Source of the DNA: Myroides sp. 1354
Lineage (GTDB): Bacteria > Bacteroidota > Bacteroidia > Flavobacteriales > Flavobacteriaceae
Assembly: GCF_030324495.1 (NCBI RefSeq)
Contig: NZ_JACAGN010000002.1
Span: 124,001 to 188,000, forward strand
Direction: 5' to 3'
DNA: 64,000 nt
Under the pieces are notes generated by a model. That model saw nothing but the letters and a program-made list of their open reading frames with translations, made no database searches and had not been told where the DNA came from. Shown in pieces: positions 49,610 through 57,544 of this stretch. The first letter of the stretch is position 1; each line of letters begins with the position of its first letter. The translations under genes were made by a program, and so were the position numbers.

Positions 49610-49879
49610 TTATTTTCTAATACCCAATACTTTAATGATCTCACGATATCTGTTAATCTCAGTTTTCTTTAAGTAGTCAAGAAGTCTTCTTCTTTTACCT
49701 ACTAAAAGAACTAATGAACGCTCCGTGTTGTAATCTTTACGATTTCTTTTTAAGTGCTCAGTTAAGTGAGAGATTCTGTAAGTGAACAAAGCGATTTGTC
49801 CTTCTGCAGATCCTGTGTTTGCAGCTACACCTCCGTGTTGTTGGAAGATCTCAGCCTTTTTTTCTTTTGTTAAATACAT
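49610..49879 (-). CDS. rpsO: 30S ribosomal protein S15
   Basis: 89 residues, exact family length. MYLTKEKKAEIFQQHGG, the conserved GSAEGQIALFTYRISHLTEHLK and LLVGKRRRLLDYLKKT are diagnostic. S15 binds the central domain of 16S rRNA early in assembly. A TACCTTTG -7 box lies at 49936-49943 on this strand. pnp follows downstream. Confidence 0.98.
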   Translation of the reverse strand: MYLTKEKKAEIFQQHGGVAANTGSAEGQIALFTYRISHLTEHLKRNRKDYNTERSLVLLVGKRRRLLDYLKKTEINRYREIIKVLGIRK

Positions 49880-49935
49880 GCCAATATTCTTTAATGATTT
49901 TTATGTACGAATTCTAGTTTTCTAAAATTCAATTG

Positions 49936-49943
49936 CAAAGGTA
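49936..49943 (-). promoter_or_regulatory. -7 element of rpsO promoter
   Basis: The reverse strand TACCTTTG matches TAnnTTTG; no clear -33 at ideal spacing (TTTG only 11 bases upstream). Confidence 0.5.
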
Positions 49944-50018
49944 CTTTTATTTTTCAAACCACCATCACAGTTCTTTATTTTTTTTCAAAAAAATAATAAA
50001 TCCCTCTATAACACCACC

Positions 50019-50480
50019 TTATATATAAAGTGAAGCAATGGTTTCATTGAGTGTTTCTAAGAAAACTTGGTCGTCTTCCGTAAAGGCATTCAACGTATGA
50101 GAGTCGATATCTATTTGTCCAATATTCACACCATCAACAAATAAAGGTACGACAATTTCTGATTTTACAGTCATACTACACGCAATATAATTGCTTTGTG
50201 CCATAACGTCTTCGACTAAGAATGTCTGATTGCTTTCAGCCACTTGCCCACAAATTCCCTTACCAAATGGAATAACGGTGTGATCTGTTGCCTCTCCTGT
50301 ATAAGGTCCTAGGTGTAATAAACGCTTTTCTGCTTCAGCAAAGTAAAATCCCACCCAATCATAATGAGGTACTTTGTTTTCTAATACATCACAAATGGCT
50401 TGTAACTTCTCCGTAACACTAGCTTCTCCTGCTATAATACGCTTTGATTCTTCTAAAAGTGTTGAATATAACGTTTGCAT
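50019..50480 (-). CDS. GAF-domain protein, probable free methionine-R-sulfoxide reductase
   Basis: 153 residues forming a single GAF domain (WVGFYFAEAEKRLLHLGPYTG, FGKGICGQVAESNQTFLVEDV, NYIACSMTVKSEIVVPLF, IGQIDIDSHTLNAF). The pattern matches the fRMsr/YebR group, which reduces free methionine-R-sulfoxide. The cysteines equivalent to C94 (GICG) and the catalytic C118 (IAC) are present, while the first Cys of the E. coli enzyme (C84) is replaced (DHTVIPFG). Activity is therefore likely but with a modified resolving scheme. Confidence 0.85.
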   Translation of the reverse strand: MQTLYSTLLEESKRIIAGEASVTEKLQAICDVLENKVPHYDWVGFYFAEAEKRLLHLGPYTGEATDHTVIPFGKGICGQVAESNQTFLVEDVMAQSNYIACSMTVKSEIVVPLFVDGVNIGQIDIDSHTLNAFTEDDQVFLETLNETIASLYI

Positions 50481-50575
50481 CTTTTGTTGTTTTAATCAAC
50501 CAAAGGTACACTTTCTCTTGTAGGCATTTTTTCTTTTTTTACCCCCCTATTTTGAACAAAAAAACTTCTACTCTA

Positions 50576-50604
50576 TTGAAATCCTGCTTTTTTTCTTATT
50601 TTTG
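50576..50604 (+). promoter_or_regulatory. promoter of the metal-handling gene set
   Basis: TTG (50576-50578) and TATTTTTG (50597-50604) are separated by 18 bases. The -7 box ends only 4 bases before the ATG at 50609, so the transcript may be leaderless or start within the codon. Confidence 0.65.
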
Positions 50605-50608
50605 TTCC

Positions 50609-51085
50609 ATGCTAAGCAAACGACTTGTCAGTATCTGGTTTTTATTGATTTTCCTATTTTCAAACATAGGATGGTCAATGAGTGTGCATTATTGTCAAGG
50701 CGAAGCCCACTACAGTCCCTTGCGTTATGCCCATACCCATCAACAAGATGCCGATACGGGATGTACCATGGAAATGGAACAACAAATTCAACAAGAAGAA
50801 AAAGCTTGTTGTTCTACTAAAAAAGCGGTTGAAAAACCAGTCAAGAAATTTGCGGATAAAAAATGTTGTCAGGATGAAGTGATTAAATCCAATCCTTCGG
50901 ATCACAATATTCAGCATGTATATGCTCCTAATTTCGAATTCGTTCTACCGGATTACAATTGGACAACTTTATCCAGCTATGGCGTTGACGCTCCGGTTCA
51001 AAAACAGGAGATTTTAGCCTATTATATGGAGGCTCACGCTCCTCCACTCTACCAACTATATTGTCGCTTAGTTCTTTACGCTTAA
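50609..51085 (+). CDS. HYC/CC-rich secreted protein (HYC_CC_PP family)
   Basis: 158 residues from the ATG at 50609 (MLSKRLVSIWFLLIFLFSNI). The open frame extends upstream to 50444 but that part contains the promoter. After the signal peptide come MSVHYCQGE (HYC), KACCSTKK and KKCCQDEV (two CC pairs), and a C-terminal APPLYQLYCRL. These cysteine/histidine features define a Bacteroidota family typically found before a TonB receptor with heavy-metal genes. A copper- or other-metal-related role is inferred from neighbours. Confidence 0.82.
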   Translation: MLSKRLVSIWFLLIFLFSNIGWSMSVHYCQGEAHYSPLRYAHTHQQDADTGCTMEMEQQIQQEEKACCSTKKAVEKPVKKFADKKCCQDEVIKSNPSDHNIQHVYAPNFEFVLPDYNWTTLSSYGVDAPVQKQEILAYYMEAHAPPLYQLYCRLVLYA

Positions 51086-51168
51086 TTCTTTGTCCCTACA
51101 ATTTTCGTTTGACTCTTCTCTATTGAAGTCGAACGCTTCTATTTTGTATGAACAAAGACACGTAAACA

Positions 51169-53412
51169 ATGATTAAACACTTTGTAACACTTGCTGTATT
51201 AACGGCAGGTACATCGCTATATGCGCAACAAACGATTACCGGACAAATCGTAGACGAAACACATACCCCTATTATCGGAGCTTCTGTTTTTTACGCCAAG
51301 CAATCTATTGGTGTAGCAACAGATGCACAGGGAAAATTTACACTCAATTTTATTGAAAAAGAACCTTTAACGGTTTCCTATATCGGTTATCAAACACAAA
51401 CGATCTCTCCTCAAGCAGGGCAATCGTATCACCTTGTTTTACAGCCAGAGGAATCGTTAGGTGAGGTTATCATTCAAACGAAACAACGCAATACAACACG
51501 TTCCATTAAAGGAACAACCAACAGCTTCACTATGAATAGCGGTGAGTTACTGAAAGCCGCTTGTTGTAATATTTCAGAAGCTTTTGAAACCAACCCTTCT
51601 ATTGATGTAAACTACACGGATGCAATAACAGGAACCAAACAGATTAAAATGTTGGGACTGACGAGTCCGTATATTCTAATTGCGGAAGAGAACATCCCAT
51701 CAGTACGCGGTGCTTCTCAAATTTACGGCTTGACTTTTACTCCAGGTACATGGGTGGAAAGCATTCAAGTTACTAAAGGAGCGGGAACGGTAATCAACGG
51801 TTATGAGAGTATTTCAGGTCAGTTGAATACGGAACTCATTAAACCTGCTACAGATCGTCCTTTCTATTTAAATCTATACGGATCGAATGACGAGCGTTTT
51901 GAGGCCAATGTGCACGGAAATTATCGTTTAAGCGACAAATGGAGTTCTTCTCTTTTTATTCACGGGAACTTGAGAACGGGTGATCACGATAAGAATCACG
52001 ACGGTTTCTTGGATATGCCTAAAGGAGAGCAAATTAACGTTATGAATCGCTGGCAATACATCAATCCTGAAAAGGGTGTGGTTAGTTTTATCACCGCCCG
52101 CTATATGAAAGACAACAAGGTGGCTGGACAAGTGGATTTCGACAAAAAGAAAGACAAAGGATCTACAGTCCTTTGGGGATCTGAAATCAACACTGAGAAA
52201 CTTGATTTATCTACCAAACTAGGGTATGTATTTGCCGATATGCCTTTTCAAAGTGCGGGATTACAAGTAGCGTATAACTACCACAAACAAGATTCTTATT
52301 TTGGATTAAACATGTATGACATCAAGCAAAACAGCTTGTATTCTAACTTTGTGTTCAATTCCATCATTAGCAATACACTTCACAAATTTACAACAGGACT
52401 TAGCTTTACATTAGATCAGTATACCGAACAGGTACTCGTTCCGGGTATCGATGGAGATTTCAATCGAACAGATAATGCGCTAGGTGCATTTTATGAATAC
52501 ACCTATGATAACACGACAGATTTTAGCGTTGTAGCGGGTATGCGTGTCGATTATCACAACCGCATGGGGGTATTTGCTACTCCGCGTTTACACTTGCGTT
52601 ATAATCCGTGGGAAAATGGTGTTTTACGTGCTTCTGTGGGTAGAGGAAAACGCTTGGCCAATGTATTTGCAGAAAATCAAATTTTCTTTGCTACCAATCG
52701 CTATTTTCAAATTGAAGGGAACAACGGTAAGATTTACGATTTAGATCCTGAAATTGCTTGGAACTACGGATTGAGCTTTACGCAAAACTTCCATCTTATT
52801 GGTCGAAAAGGGGATGTAACGCTTGATTTCTATCGCACAGACTTCGAAAATCAAATTGTCGTAGATGCCGATTATAATGCACATCAATTGTTATTCTACA
52901 ACTTAGAGGGCAAATCGTATGCGAATAGTTTTCAACTCGAGGTAAACTATAACTTAGCTCGCAATTTAAATTTGCGTTCGGCTTATAAGTACTATGACAT
53001 TGCCACGGATCAAAAAACAGGTAAATTTGAAAAGGCCTACCAACCGAAACACCGCTTTTTTGCCAATTTAGAATATACAACCAATGAAAAAGACAATGGA
53101 GCGCATTGGAAATTTGATTTCACTTACAATTGGTTAGGCAAACAACGCATGACCTCCACCGCACAATATGCAGAAGTGAATCAACTAAAATCGTCTTCGA
53201 ATCCTTATTCATTAATGAATTTTCAGATCACCAAAGTATTTTCTCCTCGATTTGAATTTTACGTAGGAGGTGAAAACATTGGTAACTACAAACAACGCAA
53301 TCCAATTGTAAGTGCACAAAATCCTTTTGATGCTGATTTTGATACTTCTATGGTTTATGCGCCAATTGCTGGTTCTATGTACTATGCGGGATTGCGATTC
53401 AAACTTGATTAA
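51169..53412 (+). CDS. TonB-dependent outer-membrane receptor, probably for metal uptake
   Basis: 747 residues. Signal peptide (LAVLTAGTSLYAQ), CarboxypepD_reg domain (ITGQIVDETHTPIIGASVFY), plug (NSFTMNSGELLKAACCNISEAFETN ending at a SQIYG/TKGAGTVINGYESISGQLN set), then a 22-strand-type barrel ending YYAGLRFKLD. The plug has a CC pair (AACCN) shared by receptors next to HMA genes. It lies between a HYC/CC protein and a HMA protein, so a copper or other soft-metal cargo is likely; the exact ligand is not determinable. Confidence 0.93.
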   Translation: MIKHFVTLAVLTAGTSLYAQQTITGQIVDETHTPIIGASVFYAKQSIGVATDAQGKFTLNFIEKEPLTVSYIGYQTQTISPQAGQSYHLVLQPEESLGEVIIQTKQRNTTRSIKGTTNSFTMNSGELLKAACCNISEAFETNPSIDVNYTDAITGTKQIKMLGLTSPYILIAEENIPSVRGASQIYGLTFTPGTWVESIQVTKGAGTVINGYESISGQLNTELIKPATDRPFYLNLYGSNDERFEANVHGNYRLSDKWSSSLFIHGNLRTGDHDKNHDGFLDMPKGEQINVMNRWQYINPEKGVVSFITARYMKDNKVAGQVDFDKKKDKGSTVLWGSEINTEKLDLSTKLGYVFADMPFQSAGLQVAYNYHKQDSYFGLNMYDIKQNSLYSNFVFNSIISNTLHKFTTGLSFTLDQYTEQVLVPGIDGDFNRTDNALGAFYEYTYDNTTDFSVVAGMRVDYHNRMGVFATPRLHLRYNPWENGVLRASVGRGKRLANVFAENQIFFATNRYFQIEGNNGKIYDLDPEIAWNYGLSFTQNFHLIGRKGDVTLDFYRTDFENQIVVDADYNAHQLLFYNLEGKSYANSFQLEVNYNLARNLNLRSAYKYYDIATDQKTGKFEKAYQPKHRFFANLEYTTNEKDNGAHWKFDFTYNWLGKQRMTSTAQYAEVNQLKSSSNPYSLMNFQITKVFSPRFEFYVGGENIGNYKQRNPIVSAQNPFDADFDTSMVYAPIAGSMYYAGLRFKLD

Positions 53413-53432
53413 TTAACTCAAACGCTTACAAT

Positions 53433-53768
53433 ATGAAAAAAGTAATTTTAACCTTAGGACTTACCCTATTGACAACTGCAGCACTATTTGCACAAGAAAA
53501 AGAACAACCCAAACAAGTAATTGCAGTTAAAGGACAATGTGATATGTGTAAAAAACGCATCGAAAAGGCAGCTTTAGATGTTAAAGGAGTACGCTCTGTT
53601 GATTGGTCTGTAGCGGATCAACAATTGACAGTATATCTAAATCCAAAGAAAACAACAGGAAAAGAAGTACAAGAAGCCATCGCTAAAGTTGGTCATGATA
53701 CAGCTTTAATTAAAGCAACAGATGAGGCTTATAACAACTTACACAGCTGTTGTAAGTACGAAAGATAG
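53433..53768 (+). CDS. secreted heavy-metal-associated (HMA) domain protein
   Basis: 111 residues. Signal peptide (LTLGLTLLTTAALFAQ) followed by an HMA ferredoxin-like domain with metal-binding CDMCKKRIEKAALDVKGVRSVDWS (CxxC). It ends in the extra cysteine motif HSCCKYER. It is a likely periplasmic metallochaperone paired with the upstream receptor; 20 bases separate the two genes. Confidence 0.9.
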   Translation: MKKVILTLGLTLLTTAALFAQEKEQPKQVIAVKGQCDMCKKRIEKAALDVKGVRSVDWSVADQQLTVYLNPKKTTGKEVQEAIAKVGHDTALIKATDEAYNNLHSCCKYER

Positions 53769-53776
53769 CAAAAACA

Positions 53777-53811
53777 AAAAAAGCACTAACTAGCGATTAG
53801 TGCTTTTTTTT
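53777..53811 (+). terminator. Rho-independent terminator of the metal-handling genes
   Basis: AAAAGCACTAA/TTAGTGCTTTT stem, 7-base loop, T tract. Confidence 0.9.
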
Positions 53812-54071
53812 CAAACAACAATATGCTATTCTGTAGCCAAACTCACAAACTACAAAATATCTTTTTCTTTTTCATAGCATTTCTCCCTATCTTCAGTAAA
53901 CCATCTTGAACAAGACACTAAAACATTATTTACTTGAAGGATAAAAAGAAACGTAATTCTCTTTATAGCTGTATTTTATTACATGACAAATGTAAGATGC
54001 TATGCATGCATAAAACATGATTTTTATCACTTTTTGAAAAATTTACGCAAAAAAGTAAAATTTAATAAAAA
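53812..54071. other. AT-rich intergenic region, no gene recognised
   Basis: No credible ORF. A TACATTTG -7-like octamer occurs on the reverse strand near 53980-53990, but without any identifiable downstream gene. It marks the transition from the metal-handling set to the accessory island. Confidence 0.5.
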
Positions 54072-54098
54072 AGAGGGGACCTCAAAAGGTCACCCTCT
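54072..54098 (-). terminator. hairpin with reverse-strand T tract
   Basis: AGAGGG-GACCT / AGGTC-A-CCCTCT stem with CAAA loop; reading on the reverse strand it is followed by TTTTTTATT. It would end a reverse-strand transcript from the 54.1-54.3 kb interval, where only a tiny ORF is visible. Confidence 0.75.
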
Positions 54099-54151
54099 AA
54101 TAATTTAATTCTTATGATTATACAACTTGTACAATACATTACCATTCTTTT

Positions 54152-54205
54152 TTAAAAAAAGAATAATACAAAAATTCCTAGAAAAATGTACTTATACGTT
54201 TTCAT
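54152..54205 (-). CDS. tiny hydrophobic ORF (17 residues), uncertain
   Basis: ATG at 54205 reads MKTYKYIFLGIFVLFFF and stops in a T7/A6 homopolymer. A one-base shift in that run would extend it to KKNGNVLYKLYNHKN before the next stop. The peptide looks like a single membrane helix with a basic start. The terminator at 54072-54098 on the same strand supports transcription, but no promoter match was found. It may be a real micropeptide, a decayed gene or chance. Confidence 0.3.
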   Translation of the reverse strand: MKTYKYIFLGIFVLFFF

Positions 54206-54329
54206 CTTTGAGGTTGATTAATATTTTACTTCATTCTAGTATTTATAACTAGAGTTTAAAATTCCTGTATATACAAAAATTCTATCAAGTAACATTAGAT
54301 TTTAAACCCGCGTCGCGTATTTACAAAAG

Positions 54330-54357
54330 AAGCATTCTTAAAGAATTAAGAATGCTT
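54330..54357 (-). terminator. hairpin after the small secreted-protein gene
   Basis: A perfect AAGCATTCTTAA/TTAAGAATGCTT stem with a 4-base loop and a short T-rich tail on the reverse strand. It lies about 20 bases after the stop codon. Confidence 0.75.
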
Positions 54358-54375
54358 AGATACAATAATATAAGA

Positions 54376-54693
54376 TTAATCAATATCAAACGGAGGTAGA
54401 TACCTTTTTACTTCAACTTTAACATTAGAAGGAAACTCCCCATAAGTACATATGTAATTTTGAATATCTTGTAACACTTGTGGAATAGGATCTTTTAAAA
54501 CCGTACCACATATTTCAATAACATAACTTATATATTGATGAGGAGGATCATCAGTAGAATAAAGATTGAGAGGACATTCGGTTACAAATCCTGGAACATA
54601 CATACATTTTGCTTGAGGAGATGGGTCAAAAGGTTTTTGAGCAAACGCTCCCATTGACAGCATAAATATTAATAATAAAAATAATTTTTTCAT
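54376..54693 (-). CDS. small secreted protein, unknown function
   Basis: 105 residues with a signal peptide (LFLLLIFMLSMGAFAQ). The mature part contains four cysteines (KCMYVPGFVTECP, IEICG, YICTYG) that could form two disulphides. No family recognised. It stands alone, flanked by AT-rich gaps, within the accessory region. Confidence 0.7.
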   Translation of the reverse strand: MKKLFLLLIFMLSMGAFAQKPFDPSPQAKCMYVPGFVTECPLNLYSTDDPPHQYISYVIEICGTVLKDPIPQVLQDIQNYICTYGEFPSNVKVEVKRYLPPFDID

Positions 54694-55043
54694 AATACAT
54701 ATTTAAAATTGATTAATCTAAAAATAAAGGATATTAACATCTATTAAAAGTAAATATTAACAATTAACAAAGTATACATTTTTACTATACCAAAATAAAT
54801 CTTCCCACTAGCAGTAAGTAGTTTAATGAAATGAAAACAATACCCGAAGAATAATCACTCAGCATAAGAACATATCTTCTTGGGCTGAAGAAATTAATCC
54901 CAAGAAGTAATTTATTCCCGTAGAGTTGTAAAATCCCAGCAGATGTTTGCAGGGATATTTTATTACTATCAATTACAAAGTTGCTTTTATTTAACTTTTC
55001 AACTACTTTCGATTACTAGAACCTACCTAACCAGAAGAAAACT
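54694..55043. other. intergenic region with two hairpins and a weak promoter
   Basis: Two inverted repeats stand out: CTTCTTGGG (54876-54884) with CCCAAGAAG (54899-54907), and AAATCCC-GCA with TGC-GGGATATTT (54931-54960). TTG at 54981 and TACTTTCG at 55004-55011, 20 bases apart, resemble a promoter with one changed base and fit the start of the following gene. No ORF is credible here. Confidence 0.55.
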
Positions 55044-55925
55044 ATGAGTGCAAAAAACACAACAAAAGAAAAAGCTACGGAACAAGAGACCGCAGGAGAT
55101 AAAGAAAGGATTTGCTTTGTGGTCATGCCTATTTCAGACCAAGAGGGATACGAAAAAAGTCATTTTAAAAGAGTCTATGAACATTTGATTAAACCTGCAG
55201 TAATTAAAGCGGGATTAACTCCTGTCAGAGCTGATGACGAATATAAAACCAACAATATCGTTTTAGATATCATTCGAAAAATCATTGAATCTGATCATGT
55301 TATTTGTGATCTAAGTGCAAAAAACGCCAACGTTTTTTATGAACTAGGTATGAGACAAGCTTTTGACAAGAGTATCACCTTGATCAAAGACAATAAAACA
55401 CCAAGAGTATTTGATGTATCTGGTATCAGAACCATCGATTATGATGAAAACTTGAGAATAGATAATGTACAAATCAAAATTGATGAAATAGCTAACTCTA
55501 TAATACAAACCTTAATACATCATAATAGTGATTCAATTGAAAATTCAATTATTAAACAATTAGGTATTAAAGCTGCTAAACCTGCTGAAATTACTGAAAT
55601 TTCTCCTGATACACAGCTAATTTTAGATTCTTTATCTAACTTGAACAAACAAATACAGATCCAAGAGTCCATAAGGGAAAATACCTCAAGTAAAATTATT
55701 TTTAAGATATTAAGTGATAAAGCGGTTATAATAAACGGTACGCGAATTGATGTAGGAGGTTATGTAATGAGGAATACAGAGCGAGTAGGCGAAATACTTA
55801 GGCTCGATCCTAAGAATCAAGTGATTTATATTAAAGCAACTGATAAACGAATGCCAACCCAATTACCTTTTCATATATTTCTAGATCCAACAGATTATTA
55901 CTATGATGATGGTCTTCCATTTTAA
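55044..55925 (+). CDS. nucleoside 2-deoxyribosyltransferase-like (TIR-related fold) protein with a C-terminal domain
   Basis: 293 residues. Residues 23-150 contain CFVVMPISDQEGYEKSHF, KAGLTPVRADD, SDHVICDLSAKNANVFYELGMRQAF and ITLIKDNKTPRVFD. This is the signature of proteins with an NDT/TIR-like Rossmann fold, where the Glu in NVFYELG is the expected catalytic residue. The C-terminal part (about 205-293) is a separate small beta-rich domain (IFKILSDKAVIINGTRIDVGG ... DPTDYYYDDGLPF) that I do not recognise. Such folds occur in nucleoside salvage and in NAD-consuming defence effectors. It is followed by its own terminator, so it is probably monocistronic. Confidence 0.75.
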   Translation: MSAKNTTKEKATEQETAGDKERICFVVMPISDQEGYEKSHFKRVYEHLIKPAVIKAGLTPVRADDEYKTNNIVLDIIRKIIESDHVICDLSAKNANVFYELGMRQAFDKSITLIKDNKTPRVFDVSGIRTIDYDENLRIDNVQIKIDEIANSIIQTLIHHNSDSIENSIIKQLGIKAAKPAEITEISPDTQLILDSLSNLNKQIQIQESIRENTSSKIIFKILSDKAVIINGTRIDVGGYVMRNTERVGEILRLDPKNQVIYIKATDKRMPTQLPFHIFLDPTDYYYDDGLPF

Positions 55926-55948
55926 AAACAGAGTTTAAACTCTGTTTT
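55924..55948 (+). terminator. Rho-independent terminator
   Basis: The perfect palindrome AAAACAGAGTTT/AAACTCTGTTTT beginning at the stop codon of the NDT-like gene. Confidence 0.85.
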
Positions 55949-56005
55949 ATTATACCCGTTACTTTCCCAATCTACGATTCTATAGTTATAAATAACCTCA
56001 CTCCT

Positions 56006-56344
56006 TTGGTTTTCTTTGATTCCATCCCCCCAAAAAAAATAAATTTTGAAAAGATTCTCAATCACATAGAAGAAGGGAGAAAAATTCAGACAGTCCCACA
56101 TAAAAAGGCAGTCTTTTTTTACGAAGAAATTGAAATAACGTATAAAGAACTCAAAACTAATTGCTATTTCAATTGGAATGAAACTGAAGGGCAATCCGAA
56201 TCATGTACGTATGGGTTATATGATATATCCGACATGAGCATTGAAAAGATAGCCCTTATATTCAATACTATGTTTGGATGGAATGTACTTTATACGCTGA
56301 AAAATAAAGAATCCATGGTGGTAGATCCTGATAAATGGGAGTAA
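56006..56344 (+). CDS. small protein of unknown function (TTG start or 5'-truncated)
   Basis: 112 residues if started at the TTG at 56006. The frame is open further upstream without any ATG. The protein reads VFFDSIPPKKINFEKILNHI ... KAVFFYEEIEITYKELKTN ... LYDISDMSIEKIALIFNTMFGWNVLY. It is acidic and soluble and looks like a genuine small domain, possibly of immunity- or accessory-gene type, but no family was recognised. No promoter is evident. It may be a relic that lost its 5' end. Confidence 0.5.
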   Translation: MVFFDSIPPKKINFEKILNHIEEGRKIQTVPHKKAVFFYEEIEITYKELKTNCYFNWNETEGQSESCTYGLYDISDMSIEKIALIFNTMFGWNVLYTLKNKESMVVDPDKWE

Positions 56345-56462
56345 TTTTATTGTGTTAATTTTTTAGAGAGGGACATGGATGCCTCTCTCTTGTTATTTAA
56401 TCGATATTCGCTTAAATAAAAAAACATAACAGAATTCTTATTTATTTATCATAATTGTTTGA

Positions 56463-56470
56463 TATATTTG
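56463..56470 (+). promoter_or_regulatory. -7 element of the GNAT-ASCH operon
   Basis: TATATTTG lies 25 bases upstream of the ATG at 56495. The -33 element is poor. It also argues against starting the gene at the TTG at 56459, which would lie upstream of the transcript start. Confidence 0.6.
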
Positions 56471-56494
56471 ATATTCACACTTTACAACATAATT

Positions 56495-57544
56495 ATGGAA
56501 ATACGTTTTTTTAGAGATATTAATTTACAAGATCCTTTCTTTGATTCATTAAAAGCAGCTTATGCTGAGTTTGAAGATTGGTATAACAGAAAAGCAGGGG
56601 AAAATAAAAATGCAATAGTCCATTTTGCAGATAATGGTGAGGTTGATGGATTTTTATTTTTAAAAATAGAGGATAATGAATTAACAGATGTCGTTCCTAA
56701 TAGAGCTGCCGCAACAAGATTAAAAGTTGGTACGTTTAAAATTAACCCACATGGGACTAGATTAGGAGAGCGATTTATAAAAAAGATAATGGATGTTGCT
56801 ATTCATTGTGAAGTAGAGGAAATATATGTGACTATTTTTGAAGAGCATATTGGGCTGATTCAACTATTAGAAAAATATGGTTTTGAGAGGGGAGGAACAA
56901 AAACTACAGCCAATGGAGTTGAACAAGTATTATTCAAGAATATGAGAAGGCTAACAGGTAATGTTGTTTTTGATTATCCACTAATGCAAGTCAATGGGAA
57001 AAGAAAAGTAGCACTCTCTATATATCCAATTTATCATAGCGAAATGTTTCCTGATTCAATCCTTGTTAATGAAAATTATGACTTAATTAGAGACATTTCT
57101 CACACTAATAGTATTCACAAAATTTATGTTTGCTATATGTTTAACGTTAATGCTTTACGACCAGGGGATATTGTCTGTATTTACAGGACAAGTGATGGAT
57201 TAGGACCTGCTCACTATAGAAGTGTAATTACCTCTGTTTGTATAGTTGAAGAAGTTAAAACAAGAGCTGACTTTAATAATTTAGATGATTTTCTTCGATA
57301 TACAAATTCTTACAGTATCTTTGATGAGGAAGAATTACGAAATGACTGGGTTAACGATAGACCTAATCTTACAGTTGTGAAAATGACTTATAATATAGCG
57401 TTAAAACGACGTATTACAAAGCAAATACTCACTGAAGACCTAAATATCAACCCTAGATATTGGGGGTTTTATGATTTAACAGATGAGCAATTCAATCAAA
57501 TTTTAGAAAGAGGAGAAGTATATGAAAATATTATTGTCAATTAA
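56495..57544 (+). CDS. GNAT acetyltransferase fused to a PUA-like (EVE/ASCH-type) domain
   Basis: 349 residues from ATG 56495. The frame is open from 56459, but the promoter position favours the later start. Residues 1-150 are a GNAT domain (LKVGTFKINPHGTRLGERFIKKIM acetyl-CoA loop, EEIYVTIFEEHIGLIQLLEKYGFE). Residues about 160-349 resemble a PUA-like nucleic-acid-binding domain (YVCYMFNVNALRPGDIVCIYRTSDG, VCIVEEVKTRADFNN, WGFYDLTDEQFNQIL). The last 23 bases overlap the next gene, so translation is coupled. It probably acetylates a nucleotide, RNA or protein substrate that the PUA-like part recognises. Confidence 0.8.
   Translation: MEIRFFRDINLQDPFFDSLKAAYAEFEDWYNRKAGENKNAIVHFADNGEVDGFLFLKIEDNELTDVVPNRAAATRLKVGTFKINPHGTRLGERFIKKIMDVAIHCEVEEIYVTIFEEHIGLIQLLEKYGFERGGTKTTANGVEQVLFKNMRRLTGNVVFDYPLMQVNGKRKVALSIYPIYHSEMFPDSILVNENYDLIRDISHTNSIHKIYVCYMFNVNALRPGDIVCIYRTSDGLGPAHYRSVITSVCIVEEVKTRADFNNLDDFLRYTNSYSIFDEEELRNDWVNDRPNLTVVKMTYNIALKRRITKQILTEDLNINPRYWGFYDLTDEQFNQILERGEVYENIIVN

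Noticed and set aside
50444..50608. Upstream extension of the HYC/CC protein ORF
   Set aside because: It includes the predicted promoter and overlaps the GAF gene start; the ATG at 50609 gives a proper signal peptide.
53300..56000. Second copy of the tRNA-Arg 3' end as left attachment site
   Set aside because: I looked for CCGCGGAC-like or GGTTCGAGC-like sequence in the left flank and saw none, so no att pair can be claimed.
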